Shown here in pieces: positions 45,384-57,800 of a stretch of DNA of 64,000 nucleotides. Under the pieces are notes generated by a model. That model was not told where the DNA came from. It saw only the letters and a program-made list of their open reading frames with translations, and searched no databases. Each line of letters opens with the position of its first letter. Within the stretch, counting starts at the first letter, position 1. Made by a program: the position numbers and the translations under genes. Origin of the DNA: Macrolepiota albuminosa (lineage: Eukaryota > Basidiomycota > Agaricomycetes > Agaricales > Agaricaceae); NCBI GenBank assembly GCA_027475525.1, contig JAMWFC010000090.1:1550001-1614000 (forward strand). The letters run 5' to 3'.

Positions 45384-46399
45384 GTGAAGATTCCGGAATG
45401 GAAAAATATGGTAATAGTCCGGCAATACGAGAGCCCAAAAATATGGAGACTACTGCTAGCAGATGAGGACGGCAAGGTGACGAACGAGGAAGCAACATTC
45501 ACGGTGTATGGTGCAATAGCAGACATAGATCTGCCCCCATTTAAGATAGGAGGATCTATAAAGTGAGCATTCAATGATGCTACACATATTGAAGATGGCT
45601 GATAGGGATGTAGTGAATTCAATTGGAAGTGTAAATACCTCAAACAGTCAATAAAACTGGATGGGCTTGGCACGCAGCAGTTCGACAACGCCATGGCTGC
45701 GGCAAAAACAGTATACAAAGCATTTGACTGGGAGTTCAAAGAGGGCAAACTGGAAGAATGGTCGGAAGAAATGTCAGACAAAGGAAACAAGATATTGTAT
45801 GCAAACAATAGGGTGTTTACACCCGCAAAGGACTCGGACAAATGAGAAGTTCACATTCCGTTCGAAAAGGATACTGACCCCAACGGATTGCTCAAAAAAA
45901 TTGCATGAGGGGGATTCAAGAGAACATCAGACAATGTCATCGAGTATGCGCAAGCAAGAATAACATTGGAAGGAGATAAAATGTAAGAATATACAGACAA
46001 CGACCATAAAACATAGATGCTCACACAAATCAAAGGTTCAAGAGGATCAAACCGCAGACCTTCCGAATCGGCGATATAGTTGTGGTGCAGGTATCCTTCG
46101 CAGTTGTTCCATTGAGGGGAGGGAAGTACAAGATGTTAACAGTTTTGAGATCGATAACGCTGCTGGACGAAACATTTGCACTAGTGAGCGGCCATATAAA
46201 CAATAAATGTATTCTTCTCACTCTGACAATTACCAAGAAGAGGAAGGGGCAACCGCTCAAATGCAAAGACTACGAGCCGGTGAAAAGGAAGCTCCGAACG
46301 TATGAAGACGACGGAGAACCCCAACAGAGGGCCAGCAAGGCAGTCAGTACCAGCAATTTCAAGCAACAAATGTTGAATTACATGAACATTGACGACTGA
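45384..46399 (+). pseudogene. spliced gene remnant, unknown Agaricomycete family
   Basis: Coding pieces at 45384-45560, about 45650-45988 and 46040-46399, joined by plausible introns, the last being about 45989-46041 (GTAAGA...CAAAG). Recognisable stretches are VYKAFDWEFKEGKLEEWSEE, VHIPFEKDTDPNGLLKKIA, KPQTFRIGDIVVVQVSFAVV and YKMLTVLRSITLLDE. TGA codons break the middle exon near 45844 and 45907. The family is one that I associate with repeated hypothetical genes in mushroom genomes, with no assigned function. It is truncated at the 5' side as far as I can see. Confidence 0.5.
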
Positions 46400-48717
46400 T
46401 ATCTTACGATGGCTTTGATACTACCTCTTGAGACATTTTTACCCAATGCGGTCCGTTATATTTTCACCGAGTTATCCTATTTCTCACATCTGGTCAATCG
46501 GTCGTCCCTGCTGAATTGTTCCGCAAGCTCTCATCACCATTCCCTCATTGCCTTTCTATATTAACCCGAGTACCGAGCACCACATATACCACCATCCATA
46601 GCGCTAACATACCGCCCACATCATGTTGTGTCGTTTGTTTGTTTGTTTTTTTTTTTTTTTTTTTGTATTTTTCCCAGTTAATACAGTAATAACTAAGTGT
46701 CATCGCATCAAAATAATACATTGATTATATAATCAACCGTATGGACGAATGGTTTGGCAATACCTACCAAAGGGAATTATATGTATATATTATTATTATT
46801 ATTATTATTTTTTCTCCCTTAATGCTTGATCAATGAATTATCTAAGTACGATACCTTTATAAACCGCGGACCAAGAAAGATTAAATACGACATCGACGGA
46901 TAAATAGTTATATCACCTCAAACGATACGTGAAGGTAAAAGCAATATTACACGTTTTAGATTCAATTAGATTGTTTCGCACTTGAAAGAATGTAATAATA
47001 CGGAATACATGTAGCAATCACAGAACTCGTGGCTGTACAGCAATAGTATACTTGAACAATGCACAGCCACAATAACATGATTGGGATAAATAATTAAATA
47101 CAGCCGTACGTCTACAATGCTATCTACTTTCGCTACATGGTAGCTAAGGACATATTGGGTAGGAAACACCTCGGTAGACCCACAGCTGACCAGTATAGGC
47201 ATAACTAAAAGGGTGCAATTGGAGTAGCATCAAAAACCCAATGAAGAAAGCTTGCCACCACCACGAGCGAAATCCACTATTTACATAAAGGAAGAGTTTG
47301 AAGGATAAGGCTATTATGATAGAAAGGGCCTGTTAGGATGCGACTAAGCCAGCAAGCGAGCGTTGGACCCAACCCCTGGTGGCTGTATATCAGTCAAATA
47401 TACGATTGATACACAGCCACTATATGCATGAAATTACACGCTATTACTATATTGACAATAAATAATTAAATATATAATATAAAATATATGTTCATGATTA
47501 TAGTGGCTGTGCAACGGCCGCATATTCAAATGGTACACAGCCAAAACGACAAATAGATCATATATTTATTTATTTATTTATTTACAAATGAGTGAATACT
47601 TCGGAGGAGGCCGACGTCCTATGCGCCTCTTCACCCGGGTGGCTGCATACCTGGGACCAAAACAATGTACTGGTTTCAGACAGCAATAACATACTCACAA
47701 AGAAATGCTATCACACACAGGTGTGATGATACATACAAACCCTAAGATGCCCTTTCGATTTTATGTAGCTGGCAAGCCACAACACTGATTTAAAATGCGT
47801 CGGTAAATGAACAATGGTATTATAATCCAATATTATGACTCACCGGATATTTGTATTCACTCTCTATCACTCTCTCTCTCCTCTCCCCCCCCATCCCCTC
47901 CCCCTCATTCAGTCAAAATATAGTTATGCTCTAACCAATCATAATGAGCATCAAAATCGGCATTGGATGTATTATATATTACCTGCGTTGACCCCAGGGC
48001 ACCTGTACCCAAAATATGGTTCAAGGCAGCTGTGTCTTGTCATTGAGGATAGTGAAACCAAAGTCATGCTTGCCAATAATCGGCAGTCTATTCGGTGATC
48101 ACGTTCCATGTGGATCCGCTGATGCTGAGCATCCAATGATCGGCAGTCTATTCAGCGATCACATTCCATGGGGATCTGCTGAATGCCGAGCATCTTAGGA
48201 TCGACCCTGTATGTGATCGGTGATATATTGTACCATTTGAGGCTTTGGAACGACACACTGCATAGGTCTTACGCAACCGGCAAGGAGTCTAAGTGAGTAA
48301 TGACATTCCCATCCATCCTTTACGTTCAATTTTTACGACCTTTATATTGTATAAGCGTTGCATATGACATTCACAACACATCATTCCCATCCATCCTTTA
48401 CATTCAATTTTTATGACCTTTATATTGTATAAGCGTTGCATATGACATTCACAACACATGAAACAGTAAATGACAAAAACGCACTTGAAAAGTTTAGTTA
48501 AAAATACATGAACTTTGCAGAGGATTCAAAACTATCTGTATAGACACAACACTCTTATTGTTACTTACGTACAAACTTGGGGTTTATTTTTATTTATTCA
48601 TCTAAGCGATGTGGCAGTGGCTATGTATTCATAGTGGTAATAGAAGTAGAATCTTGATGCCATCATAACAAAAGGGTAGATAAGAAAAACATTTTGACCA
48701 TCCATCCTTCTTTGACT
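46400..48717. other. AT-rich intergenic region with microsatellites and short repeats
   Basis: Contains a poly-T run (46648-46664), an (ATT)n microsatellite (about 46786-46810) and an (ATTT)n run (about 47560-47585). Three hairpin-like units lie at 47030-47545. A diverged 60-bp duplication (48081/48141) and a diverged 78-bp duplication (48304/48382) are also present. No coding region is supported. Confidence 0.5.
47032..47545. repeat. three short hairpin-forming units with GTGGCTGT/ACAGCC arms
   Basis: Units at about 47032-47073, 47379-47424 and 47505-47545 each begin GTGGCTGT and end ACAGCCA(C), with about 26-30 bases between arms. A fourth start (GGTGGCTGCATACC) lies at 47639 without its partner arm. 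The loops share an ATAT/TTGA pattern only loosely. Confidence 0.5.
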
Positions 48718-50837
48718 ATGTTGTGCCACTCTACCCCTAACCATTCACCTACACCACCCCCACCTGGTGATAACTCAACTGCTTCATGGCTATGCTATGA
48801 GGAGCGCCGAGAAATATACAAGCGCCGTCTAGACGAGCGGCGGATAGCAGCCCTTTTCCAGCAGCGTAAGTAGTTTTCCAGCATGTCTGCGTACTCACCA
48901 GGCATGCCCTCCCCCCCAGAGATGGCAGGCCGGTCTATGGGATCAAGTTCATCGACACTGACATCCGACCCATTGGCACCAGAGAGGAGCACGCAGACAG
49001 CCGGTCCGAGCAGCTCAGTCCAATCAGCACCTGCTGCGAGCTCGTTGACGCGTACTGAACAGCCTGTTCTCGGGCCCGGTCAGGTACGGCGAGTCCCGGC
49101 AACGAAGCGGATCCCTCAAGCCGATGTGACACCGGAGCAATTTGCCGCGGCCCAAAACCGGCACCGTGGCCCTCCCACCCTCAAGTGGTGTCAGAACAAG
49201 GGTCCTGTGAGTGTTCTCCTGGCCCAGTCGCACGTCCTAACCATCACCAGTGCTCGTTATGCTCACGTCGAGGTGAACCATGCGAATTCGAGGCACCAGT
49301 GGCAAAATCTTGCAGGGATAATTCCGTGTGTGTTTCCTGTTGAGCCCGGCACAAGCGATGCTCCATGGCTCAGGCATGGAAGGCATCTTGCATGAGCAAA
49401 GAACAGGGGTGGGACATGACCTGGGTGCTGAGCCAGTTGGCTAGTGCATCCAGATCAAGGGCTGAGGAGTCGGGTGGGGCACAGGCTGGGAGTTTATTGA
49501 GAGGAAGGAAGGCGAAGGCGTTGACTACACAGCAGGATAAGGGGAAGCGCAGAGCTTCACCTGTGTTGATGGAGGAAGCGCCGACGGCTCAGCATGATAA
49601 GGGAAAGCGCCGAGCATCGCCAGAGCTGTACTTCGGGGAGGCAAGGAATTTGGGTTCGATATTATTTAATCGCGCGCACGGATACGTGAATACAAAGTCA
49701 TCGAGTGTGGGTAATGTGCCCAGGTCAAAGGGCGAGGAGTCAAGTGGAGCGTGGCCTGAGGGTTCATCAAAGGATGTGGGGTCGGTTGAGGTGCAGACTG
49801 AGGGTTCGTCGCAAGGAGGAAGGGTGGAAGCATTGTCTCCGCAACAGAACAAAGGGAAGCGCCGAGCTTCAACTGAGTTGGTGGAGATAATAGAGTACAA
49901 GTGTGCGCGGAGGTCCCCAAGCTTGGATATGTCGGATATCCATGAAATCCCCCTGATACCTGCCCAATCATCTATTGATGAGGAAACACGCCAGCAGTTG
50001 CAGGAGGCCATGGCAAATGGGTACCGGGTAACATTACAGCTGCACTACACACGAGAGGATCTTCAGCGGGAACGACACACTCAGGAGGCCATGCAGGAAG
50101 AGAGGAATGTGGCTATTCGTGACAGGGACAGAGCATTTGGAGACAGGGATGCCGCTTTAGTGGCACGTGTGGCTATCGAAGACGAGTTGGCTGGTTTGCG
50201 AGTGCGAGTAGAGAATATCAAGAATCAAGGGTTGGACAATGCGGCACCCGGGGTGTCAGAGATAGAGGAGGTACAACAGGCGATACGGCAAGTGGAGGTG
50301 GCACAGCCACAGATTTTAAGGAGGAGGAACTGGCTGTTGAACGCGTTGGCGTCGTCCTATGAAGATGTTATGCGTAAGTGATCCTATGTCCCATACCATA
50401 TACCTGATACATCTTCATGCCCAGGAATGGTGCGCGAGTACCAACTGTTATTGGATGGTAGTTCCTCGGCGTTCACCCTCATCCAGCAAGGGCTGCCCCA
50501 GCAGATCCCACCAGAGATTACGCAAGGAATCGATCAGTTGGGAGGTCTGTTAGCAGCGCACCAACGCAGGAATGCAGTGACACCGGGAACTTGGATGGAA
50601 GTGGCAGCAGACGCTGGCCAGCCCATGCCAACATGGAATGAAATAATTGCAATGTTGGTATCAACTTTAGAAGAAGAAATGACAACAGCGGAGGCGGGTG
50701 AAGCCGCAGTGATGGCAGCAATGATGGGCAGAGGGGCAGTGGCAACAGCGGCAATGGTTGAAGCGGAAGCAGCAGCGACAACGACCATGGGAGAGACGGA
50801 GGAGGAAGATGAGGTTGGAAGGAGACCCCTATCGTAA
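48718..50837 (+). pseudogene. free-standing homologue of the antisense accessory gene
   Basis: Exons 48718-48865, 48920-49206, 49251-50373 and 50425-50837 with GT-AG introns; intron positions match the copies inside elements A and B. The N-terminus has TPPPPGDNSTASWL and RLDERRIAALFQQ. Exon 3 opens with the cysteine cluster CSLCSRRGEPC...CVSC, where a single TGA (49341-49343) interrupts it before ARHKRCS; homologues have Arg there. A long central region holds repeated DKGKRRASP segments and a coiled coil (RERHTQEAMQEERNVAIRD). The C-terminus has REYQLLLDGSSS and HQRRNAVTPGTWMEVAADAG. Without the TGA it would be about 656 residues. No gag, pol or LTR adjoins it, so it may be nearer a cellular progenitor, or a copy left by another element. 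Confidence 0.65.
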
Positions 50838-52287
50838 TTTCTTGCTCACAACCCTAAATGTTGTACATTGTATATGTTGTACTGTATATGGTATATGGTT
50901 GAACGTTGTATATAGTGTACTACATTGGACTAACGGGCTATACATCAGGACGGTGTGATACTGACAATGTTTTATTGCAGACGTTATAAGTGATCAGATG
51001 ACTTAGACATGCTAATAATCAATTGTATTTAACAAGCCTATGTTATCACAATCAGAAACTTGAAGTATTAAACAGTGTAGGGGAATAACAAATCATGATA
51101 CTATGATACCGATTAAGGCGTTTTGGTAATCCTTTTACCTACTGGCAATAAAGCTCAGTTAGCTGAACGTTGACGATCCAGGTTGGCATAAAGACATTAT
51201 ATACGAAAATATGAACGGTTGACTAGTAGTAAGCACTAATGGCACCCAATTGTGTTTGGTTGGCATAAAGACATTATATACGAAAATATGAACGGTTGAC
51301 TAGTAGTAAGCACTAATGGCACCCAATTGTGTTTCCTTGAAAAAAAAAAAAAAAAAAAAAAAAAGTGAAAAGGAAAACTGTTATGCCATTTCCAATGTAT
51401 CAATTTCCGATAGAAAAAAGTCTTCAGACAGAGGAAATTTGCCGGTTTCTATTGTAAAACCTAGCTACAAAACAGGCAACAGTTTTCTTTGCTCTTTTTT
51501 TGATAAGAAACAAATTATGGCCTCAGTAGTGAAGTATTAATGTAATTATTAGCTGCACCGATACAAATGATTAATAAAGGGTCTTCTACTATTATTATGA
51601 AACCGTTCCACTAAAGACGTTTAATTTATAAGAGCTTTACTAACAATAGAGCAAAGACAACGTACCATTCAATGTTCCTCATGAGAATTGCGCCTAAGGC
51701 TCCAATAACAGTGGACACCAAACACCGCATAAACCCAGCAGCGTGTGTTTAGTCTTGACGTCCAGCTATGGGTATAGAATGTATATATAGATATTCTACT
51801 AACTACAATAAAAATAACTAAAAACAGAACATTTAGTATGAGTGTTTCGATATGCATAAAGCGAACATACCTCTAGTCGAGCATGAAAATATTGGCCTTG
51901 ACTATGCCCAGATCTACTTGATGAGGTATCGTTACGTTGCCGCACTGCGCATAACATTGAGCAAGTTCAATCGTCAAGAACACTTCACGTACCAAATCCT
52001 TTCCACATGAAGTGAAATCAGGCTCGTTAGGCTCACAGTATACTATATGTTTGGCGACGATGAGATTTGCGTTCCACTTGACCTCTTTCAAAGCATCCAA
52101 ATAAGTCCAAACTTCATCAAGCCGTTGATTTTCATGAGTCTGGAAGGCGGCAACGAGAATTCCTCGTCTATCAAAAGCTGGGTCCGTTTGTCACGATGCG
52201 TATAGCTCCTGACTCAAGGTCAATGAACAAGCAAACCAAGAGGTCAAAACATAAAGAAAAATGAGATGAGCGGGTCTAATGTGATAC
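50838..52287. other. intergenic region with one exon-like fragment
   Basis: A 77-bp exact duplication lies at 51181-51334, followed by an A-run (51340-51364). On the minus strand an open stretch at 51873-52194 reads ILVAAFQTHENQRLDEVWTY and CAQCGNVTIPHQVDLGIVKA; it may be the end of a host gene truncated near 52200. I do not recognise the family. Nothing else is supported. Confidence 0.4.
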
Positions 52288-53044
52288 TGTCAGGTTCCGC
52301 TGAGTCGGGGGCTTTCCGGGAAAGCAATCGCCCTTACAATGCAGACTTGACCCATGGATACTCGGGTGTCTGGAACTCCAGGGCTAGGACTCCGGGGTTC
52401 AAGACGTGGACAGGGGAATCCCAGGAGAGGGGATTTGGTCCGGGGGTTTTGGGTGGTAGGTAGCTGGGGAGTTCGGGTGGGGGTCGAGTCATGAACCGGA
52501 GGTTCCAAGACAAGACCAAGTTAGTAAATTAGAGTCGCGAAGTGCGTACCAATCTTAGAGCACGCGAGTATTCAAGCGTGCCAGTCAAGTGTGCCAGTCA
52601 ATGCGTACCAGTCAAATAGAGGGCACACAACAATTCAAGTAACCAAGTGAAACAGTATAAGCAGTGTAATATCAAGACTAGCGAATACAACAGGGAACTA
52701 TGCTATAAGTACTATGGGACCAGGTCTTGGGGTTCCGGGGTGTCTGGGATGGGCTCCGGGGGTCATTGAGTAGTGGCAGGGACTGTATACCGGGATCGCA
52801 CGTGTGGGGCATGTGATCAATTGGCACGGAGGGAGCTGTGATGTGTGATGCGTGATAGCTGGAAATGAGTCGCGTGATCCGATCATTGATTGGGGCTGGT
52901 GGCGGCTGATGGCGGTCCTTGATGCACGTGATGGTGGTGTCGGTGGTTGTGATGGCGGGGCGTGTCCTGCGGGGTCGGAGGGAGGGTCCCAGGGGTTGTT
53001 CCAGGGGTGTCCTGGGGTGGATCCGGAGGGGAGGGGTCGTGACA
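52288..53044 (-). repeat. 3' LTR of element B
   Basis: 757 bp from TGTCAGGTTCC to GTCGTGACA on the + strand, with the polypurine tract against its right edge. The transcript-start motif lies at 52667-52679 as TAATATCAAGACT (complement). The left flank is GATAC; the matching target duplication would lie beyond the right edge of the window. Confidence 0.92.
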
Positions 53045-53056
53045 TCACCCCCCCTT
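53045..53056 (-). promoter_or_regulatory. polypurine tract of element B
   Basis: On the minus strand AAGGGGGGGTGA directly precedes the LTR start TGTCACGACC. It corresponds to the tract at 8081-8094 in element A. Confidence 0.85.
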
Positions 53057-53174
53057 CAGTGCCGAGACCCTCCGAGGCACACGTAGCCGGGGGTTTGGAC
53101 CGGGGTCCAATCGTGGGATCTGGCACCTGACTTGCCACGTATTGAAAAAAAAAATTTTACCATCAAACTCAACC

Positions 53175-54839
53175 ATGTTGCGTACGCCGACACATTTCCC
53201 GACACCCCCACAAACTAACGAGGTCGTGCCCCGCATGGCTTGGGAAGCCTGGGACGCGCAATACCGAGCCCGCCTTGACCGGGAGTGCGTGGCGGAGCTC
53301 GCCCAGCAACGTGAGTGTCTTCCCGCATCGTCCGCCTATCCTGCTGACCTTCCTATTTCAGAACAACTCAGCAATCCTGTTGCAGGTCCCAGCCGGCACC
53401 CGGAGCCTGCTCCCAATGCAGGTCCTAGTGTCGTCCTGGAGGCCTGCCCGAGTCGTCCCACGCCTACCTTTGCGTGGATGACTGTCCGCCCTCCCCGCCC
53501 TCAACCCCCTCCCCGCCCCAGGCTACCTGCCCCTCGTTTCCGTCGTTCCAGGATGGCGGTGGGGGCCATTTCCGAAGTTCCAGAGGGTCAGCGCGTTGCG
53601 TGGGTGGACGCGACACAGGAGTTATTTGGGGAGGCCCTGGAGAGGCCCCGGGGTCTATCCACCCATGCCTGGTGTGTGAATAACGGACCGGTGAGTGCTT
53701 CCTTACCTCGGGTCTCGTTGCTGACTTTGGCGCAGTGTCTCCACTGCGCTCGACAAATGGTCCCCTGCCTGTTCGAGGTCCCAGGCCCCTTGTCCCACTG
53801 GGACACGTCCGTGTGCGAGGCATGCCGCCTCAACCACGAGCGATGTTCCGTGTCAGCGCTGTGGAGGGCGCGCTGCATTTCCCGGGAGCAGGAGTGGCCG
53901 CTGGGGGGGGTCACCCAGAGGATGGGGGTCGAGGAGCGGGACTGGGTCGTGGAGCCAGTGGGGGAGGTGGCCGCAGCAGGTCCAGGGGGGTCGGGGAGCG
54001 GGGGTGCCATTCGGGTGAGGGGCTGGGGCCGGCCCGTGGTCCTCATCACACGCCGAGTGACCCAGGCCGGGGGAAGCCAGGAGGGGCGCGGGGGGCGCCC
54101 TGACAAGGGGAAGCGGCGGGCGTTGCCAAGCCCTTCCCCAGGGCCATCAAAGAGGGCGCGTCTGCCCTCCAAGACCCTGCCCCCAGTTTCCCTGCCATGC
54201 CTCTCCCCGGCGGTGTTCTCCCCCTTGTCCGGGGGCCTCCAAGATGTCAACGTTGGGGTTCGGGCCGGGCAGGAGCAGGAGGGCCAGGAGGGGGAGGAGA
54301 TGGCGGTCTTGAGGGGTCTGGGGGGGATTAGGAGGCCGTGCTCCGGGATCTGGAGGGGGCCAGGGTCGCTCGGGGGGAAGCGGAGGCCGAGTTGGAGGCC
54401 TTGAGGGCGAGGTTGGGGCAGGGGGTGGGGTTCCCAGGAGGGCTGGTAGAGGCTGTGCGTTGGGACGTGGTGGTCGCCCGCATGGCCTCACTAAGTGAGT
54501 GGTCCCTTCCCTGGACTTGGCGTCCTACTGACGCCTACAGGCTGGGCCCGGGAGCACCGTTTGCTCCTGGACGGGGCAGCCACGGCACTCGCGGCGCTGC
54601 AGGAGGGGCAGCGTCCAGAAGTGACGACTCCCGGGATGGAGCGGGGCCTCGACTTGCTGGGGCGGGTGGTGTCGGCACACTGGCGGAGGAACGTGCCCGC
54701 TCCCGGCTCCTGGTTCGAAAGGGTCCTGGATAAGGGTGAGCCTCTTCTATCCTGGGAGCAGTTGGCGGAGGAGGTACTGCGGGAGCATGGTCCAGCGGGG
54801 ATGGGGGAGGGGTTCCGAGGCTGGCCAGGGAAGGGATAA
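53175..54839 (+). pseudogene. antisense accessory gene of element B
   Basis: Exons 53175-53310, 53362-53690, 53736-54494 and 54541-54839; introns of 51, 45 and 46 bases. Start MLRTPTHFPTPPQ is chosen by comparison with element A. The cysteine cluster reads CLHCARQMVPC...CEACRLNHERC at about 53736-53850. It is followed by RMGVEERDWVVEP, GRPVVLITRR, a basic Ser/Pro-rich tract (PDKGKRRALPSPSPGPSKRA) and a coiled coil. Exon 4 carries WAREHRLLLDGAATALA and RRNVPAPGSWFERVLDKGE. A frameshift near 54330 separates exon 3 into two frames. The first two introns are multiples of three and free of stops, so unspliced RNA would also be open there. The C-terminus is shortened by the deletion that removed the pol chromodomain. 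Confidence 0.7.
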
Positions 54840-57800
54840 GACTTTCTTCAATATTTTGAATGGGCCGAGGCACTTGTGATCGAGTTTTGGGGAGGGCCAG
54901 CGGGTGCGGAGGTGGCGTCGATCTAACCATACCTTTGTCCTGGGGGTCCAGTCGGGGGTCTCTTCCCGTTTCTGGTCAGCGTGTTTCGCATAGGCCTGGT
55001 TCGCGGTGTCGATCTCTTCTCGGAGAAACTCGTAAAGGGACTGGAGATCCCGGGCGACCTCATGGGCAGCGTGCAATGGGATGTCCCGGAGCAAGAGTGT
55101 CAGTCGAGGGTGGTATCCCTTGTTGGCAAAGAAGGGGGATACCCCGGTGGCAGAGTGTGGCATGTTGTTGTAGGTGAACTCGGCCAGGGGGAGCTCGGCG
55201 TGCCAGTTGTCCTGCAAGTAGTTGACGTACAGTCGGAGGTACTGCTCGAGAGACTGGTTGACCCTTTTGGTTTGGCCGTTGGTTTCGGGGTGGTAGGCGG
55301 TAGAGAGGTTAGTCTTTACTTCAAGTGCCTTACACAGGGAAGTCCAAAACTTGGACACGAAGAGGGGGCCATGGTCGGAGACGATGTCGTCCGGGAGTCC
55401 ATGTTTGGCGAAGACGTGCTCCAAAACTTGGACACGAAGAGGGGGCCATGGTCGGAGACGATGTCGTCCGGGAGTCCATGTTTGGCGAAGACGTGCTCGA
55501 GGAACAGCCAGGTGAAGTCCGGGGCGGTGTCTGTGGTGTGGCAGGGTAGGAAGATGCTGTCAGGTTCCGCTGAATCGGGGGCTTTCCAGGAAAGCGACGC
55601 CCTTACGGTGCGGACTTGATCTACGGATACTCGGGTGTCTGGAACTCCGGGGCTAGGACTCCGGGGTTCAAGACGAGGACAGGGGTAATCCCGGGAGAGG
55701 GGACTAGAGTCCGGGAGTTTTGGGTTGGGGGTGGCTGAGAGTTAGAGGGGGTCGAGTCGTGAACCGGAGGTTCTAAGACGAGACCAAGTTAGTAACTTAA
55801 GAGTCGCAAAGTGCGTACCAAACTTATAGCACGCGAATACTAAGGCATGCCAGTCGAAGCGTACCAAACAAGGCGTACCAGTCAAGCAGAGGGCACGCAA
55901 TATCCAAAGTAACAGTTATGCAAAGTATGTAATATCCAGACTCCCGAATACAACAGGGAACTATGCTATAAGTACTACGGGGCCGGGTCTCGGGGTTCCG
56001 GGATGTCTGGGATGGGTTCCGGGGGTCATTGAGTAGCGGCAGGGGCTGCATACCGGGATCGCGCGTGTGGGGCGCACGATCTATTGGCGCGGGTGGAGCC
56101 GTGATGCGTGATGCGCGATGGCCGGAACGAGTCGCGTGATCCGGTCGCTGATCGGGGCTGGTGGCGGCTGATGGCGGTCCTTGATGCGCGTGATGGCGGT
56201 GTCGGCGGTCGTGATGGCGGGGCGTGTCCTGTGGGGTCGGAGGGAGGGTCCCGGAGGGTGTTCCGGGGGTGTCCTGGGGTGGGCCCGGAGGGAAGGGGTC
56301 GTGACAGATGCCCTGTTTGGTTAGCCTGCACACAACGACGAGAATGGCATTGAACCCTTCAGATTCTGGGAGTTCGACGATGTGGTCCAGGGATATGGAG
56401 GACCAGGGGCGTCGTCCGACTGGCAGGGGCTTCAGGAGTCCATATGGTTGGTGTCGGGGGACCTTGGCCCGGAGGCAGGGTTCACATGATTAAATGTAAT
56501 GGGTCAGGTCCTTCTTCAATCCTGGCCAAAAGTAAGTCCAGGAGATAAGCTGGAGGGTCTTACGTATTCCAGGGTGTCCCCGGAGCTTGTGGTTGTGGTG
56601 TTGACAGAGGACGTCGTAGCGGAGTTGGGCGTAATCCAGGACGTAGATGCGGCCGTCCCGGAGGAGGAGTTTTTTGTCGGGGGACAGGGAGAAGGCGGGG
56701 TCCTGGTCGGTTCCGTCGGAAGGGTTTCGGGGGTTGTGATTGGTGAAGTACTTGTCTCGGGGGGCGCGGCGGATCTGGCTCAGGGTCCCTTTGTCGTTTA
56801 AGATCAGTACAGCATTCAGATGTTTGGGAGGGATCACCACAAGATGATTGAACGCATTGCATTCTGCCTCGAACGACTTCTTGGGATAGACGTCCGGTCG
56901 ACGGGTGAGGGCATCGGGTTTAGCCCTGAGTCGTCCCGGGCGGTACTGGATTGTGAAGTCGTATTCTGAGAGAACCTCGGACCATCGGGCCTGCCGTCGA
57001 CTAAGTTGCTTGGTCGTGGTGAAGTACTGCAGGTTGTTGTGATCTGAGTAGACCTGAATCCGGTGCCGGGCTCCCTCGAGGTAGGCTCACCATTGTTTGA
57101 AGGCTTTGACAATGGCGAGGAGCTCCTTGTCGTAGATGTCGTAGTTGAGCTCGGCGTCAATCATGGACCGGGTGTAGAAGTCAACTGGCCGGGGCTCCCT
57201 GCCGTCAGGTTCCATCTGCAAGAGAATCCCGGCGATGGCGTAGTCGGAGGCGTCGCATTCCAGGATAATCAGGAGGGCCGGGTCGTAGTGCCGGAGTACG
57301 GGGGCGGCCGTGAAAGCCTCCTTGAGCAGGTTAAAGACACTCTGGCACTTACTGTCCCAGTTCCAGGCGACGTCCTTGCGCGTGAGCCGGTTGAGGGGTT
57401 TCGTGATACCGGAGTAGTTATCTATGAACCTCTGGTAGAAGTTAGCGAAACCCAAGAAAGATTGTACTTCCTTGACGTTCCGGGGCTGCGGCCAGTTGAC
57501 GATGGCCTCGACCTTGTGGGGGTCCATGCAAACGCCATTCGGGGATACTATGACACCGAGATACTCAACCTCTTCCATGTGGAATGAGCACTTCTTGGGC
57601 TTGGCGTGGAGGTTGTGCTCCCGGAGGCGTTCGAGGACTTGCCGGACATGTTTCTGGTGGTCCTCCTGCGAGTTGGAATAAATGAGGATGTCGTCCAGGT
57701 AGACGATCACGAAAACGTTGCTCATGTCGTGGAAGATGTTGTTCATGAAGTATTGGAACGTGGCAGGGGAGTTAGTCATTCCAAAAGGCATTACAAGGTA

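Noticed and set aside
46648..46664. Poly-T run as a pol III terminator or poly-A tail of a retroposon
   Set aside because: No tRNA-like boxes upstream and no target duplication or coding remnant next to it.
48304..48460. Another instance of the 77-bp duplication artefact
   Set aside because: Period is 78 and the copies differ at two CpG positions, so it is a true, older duplication.
50518..50788. Leucine-rich minus-strand frame that looks like a membrane segment
   Set aside because: It is the reverse of the Ala/Thr-rich tail of the + strand gene ending at 50837.
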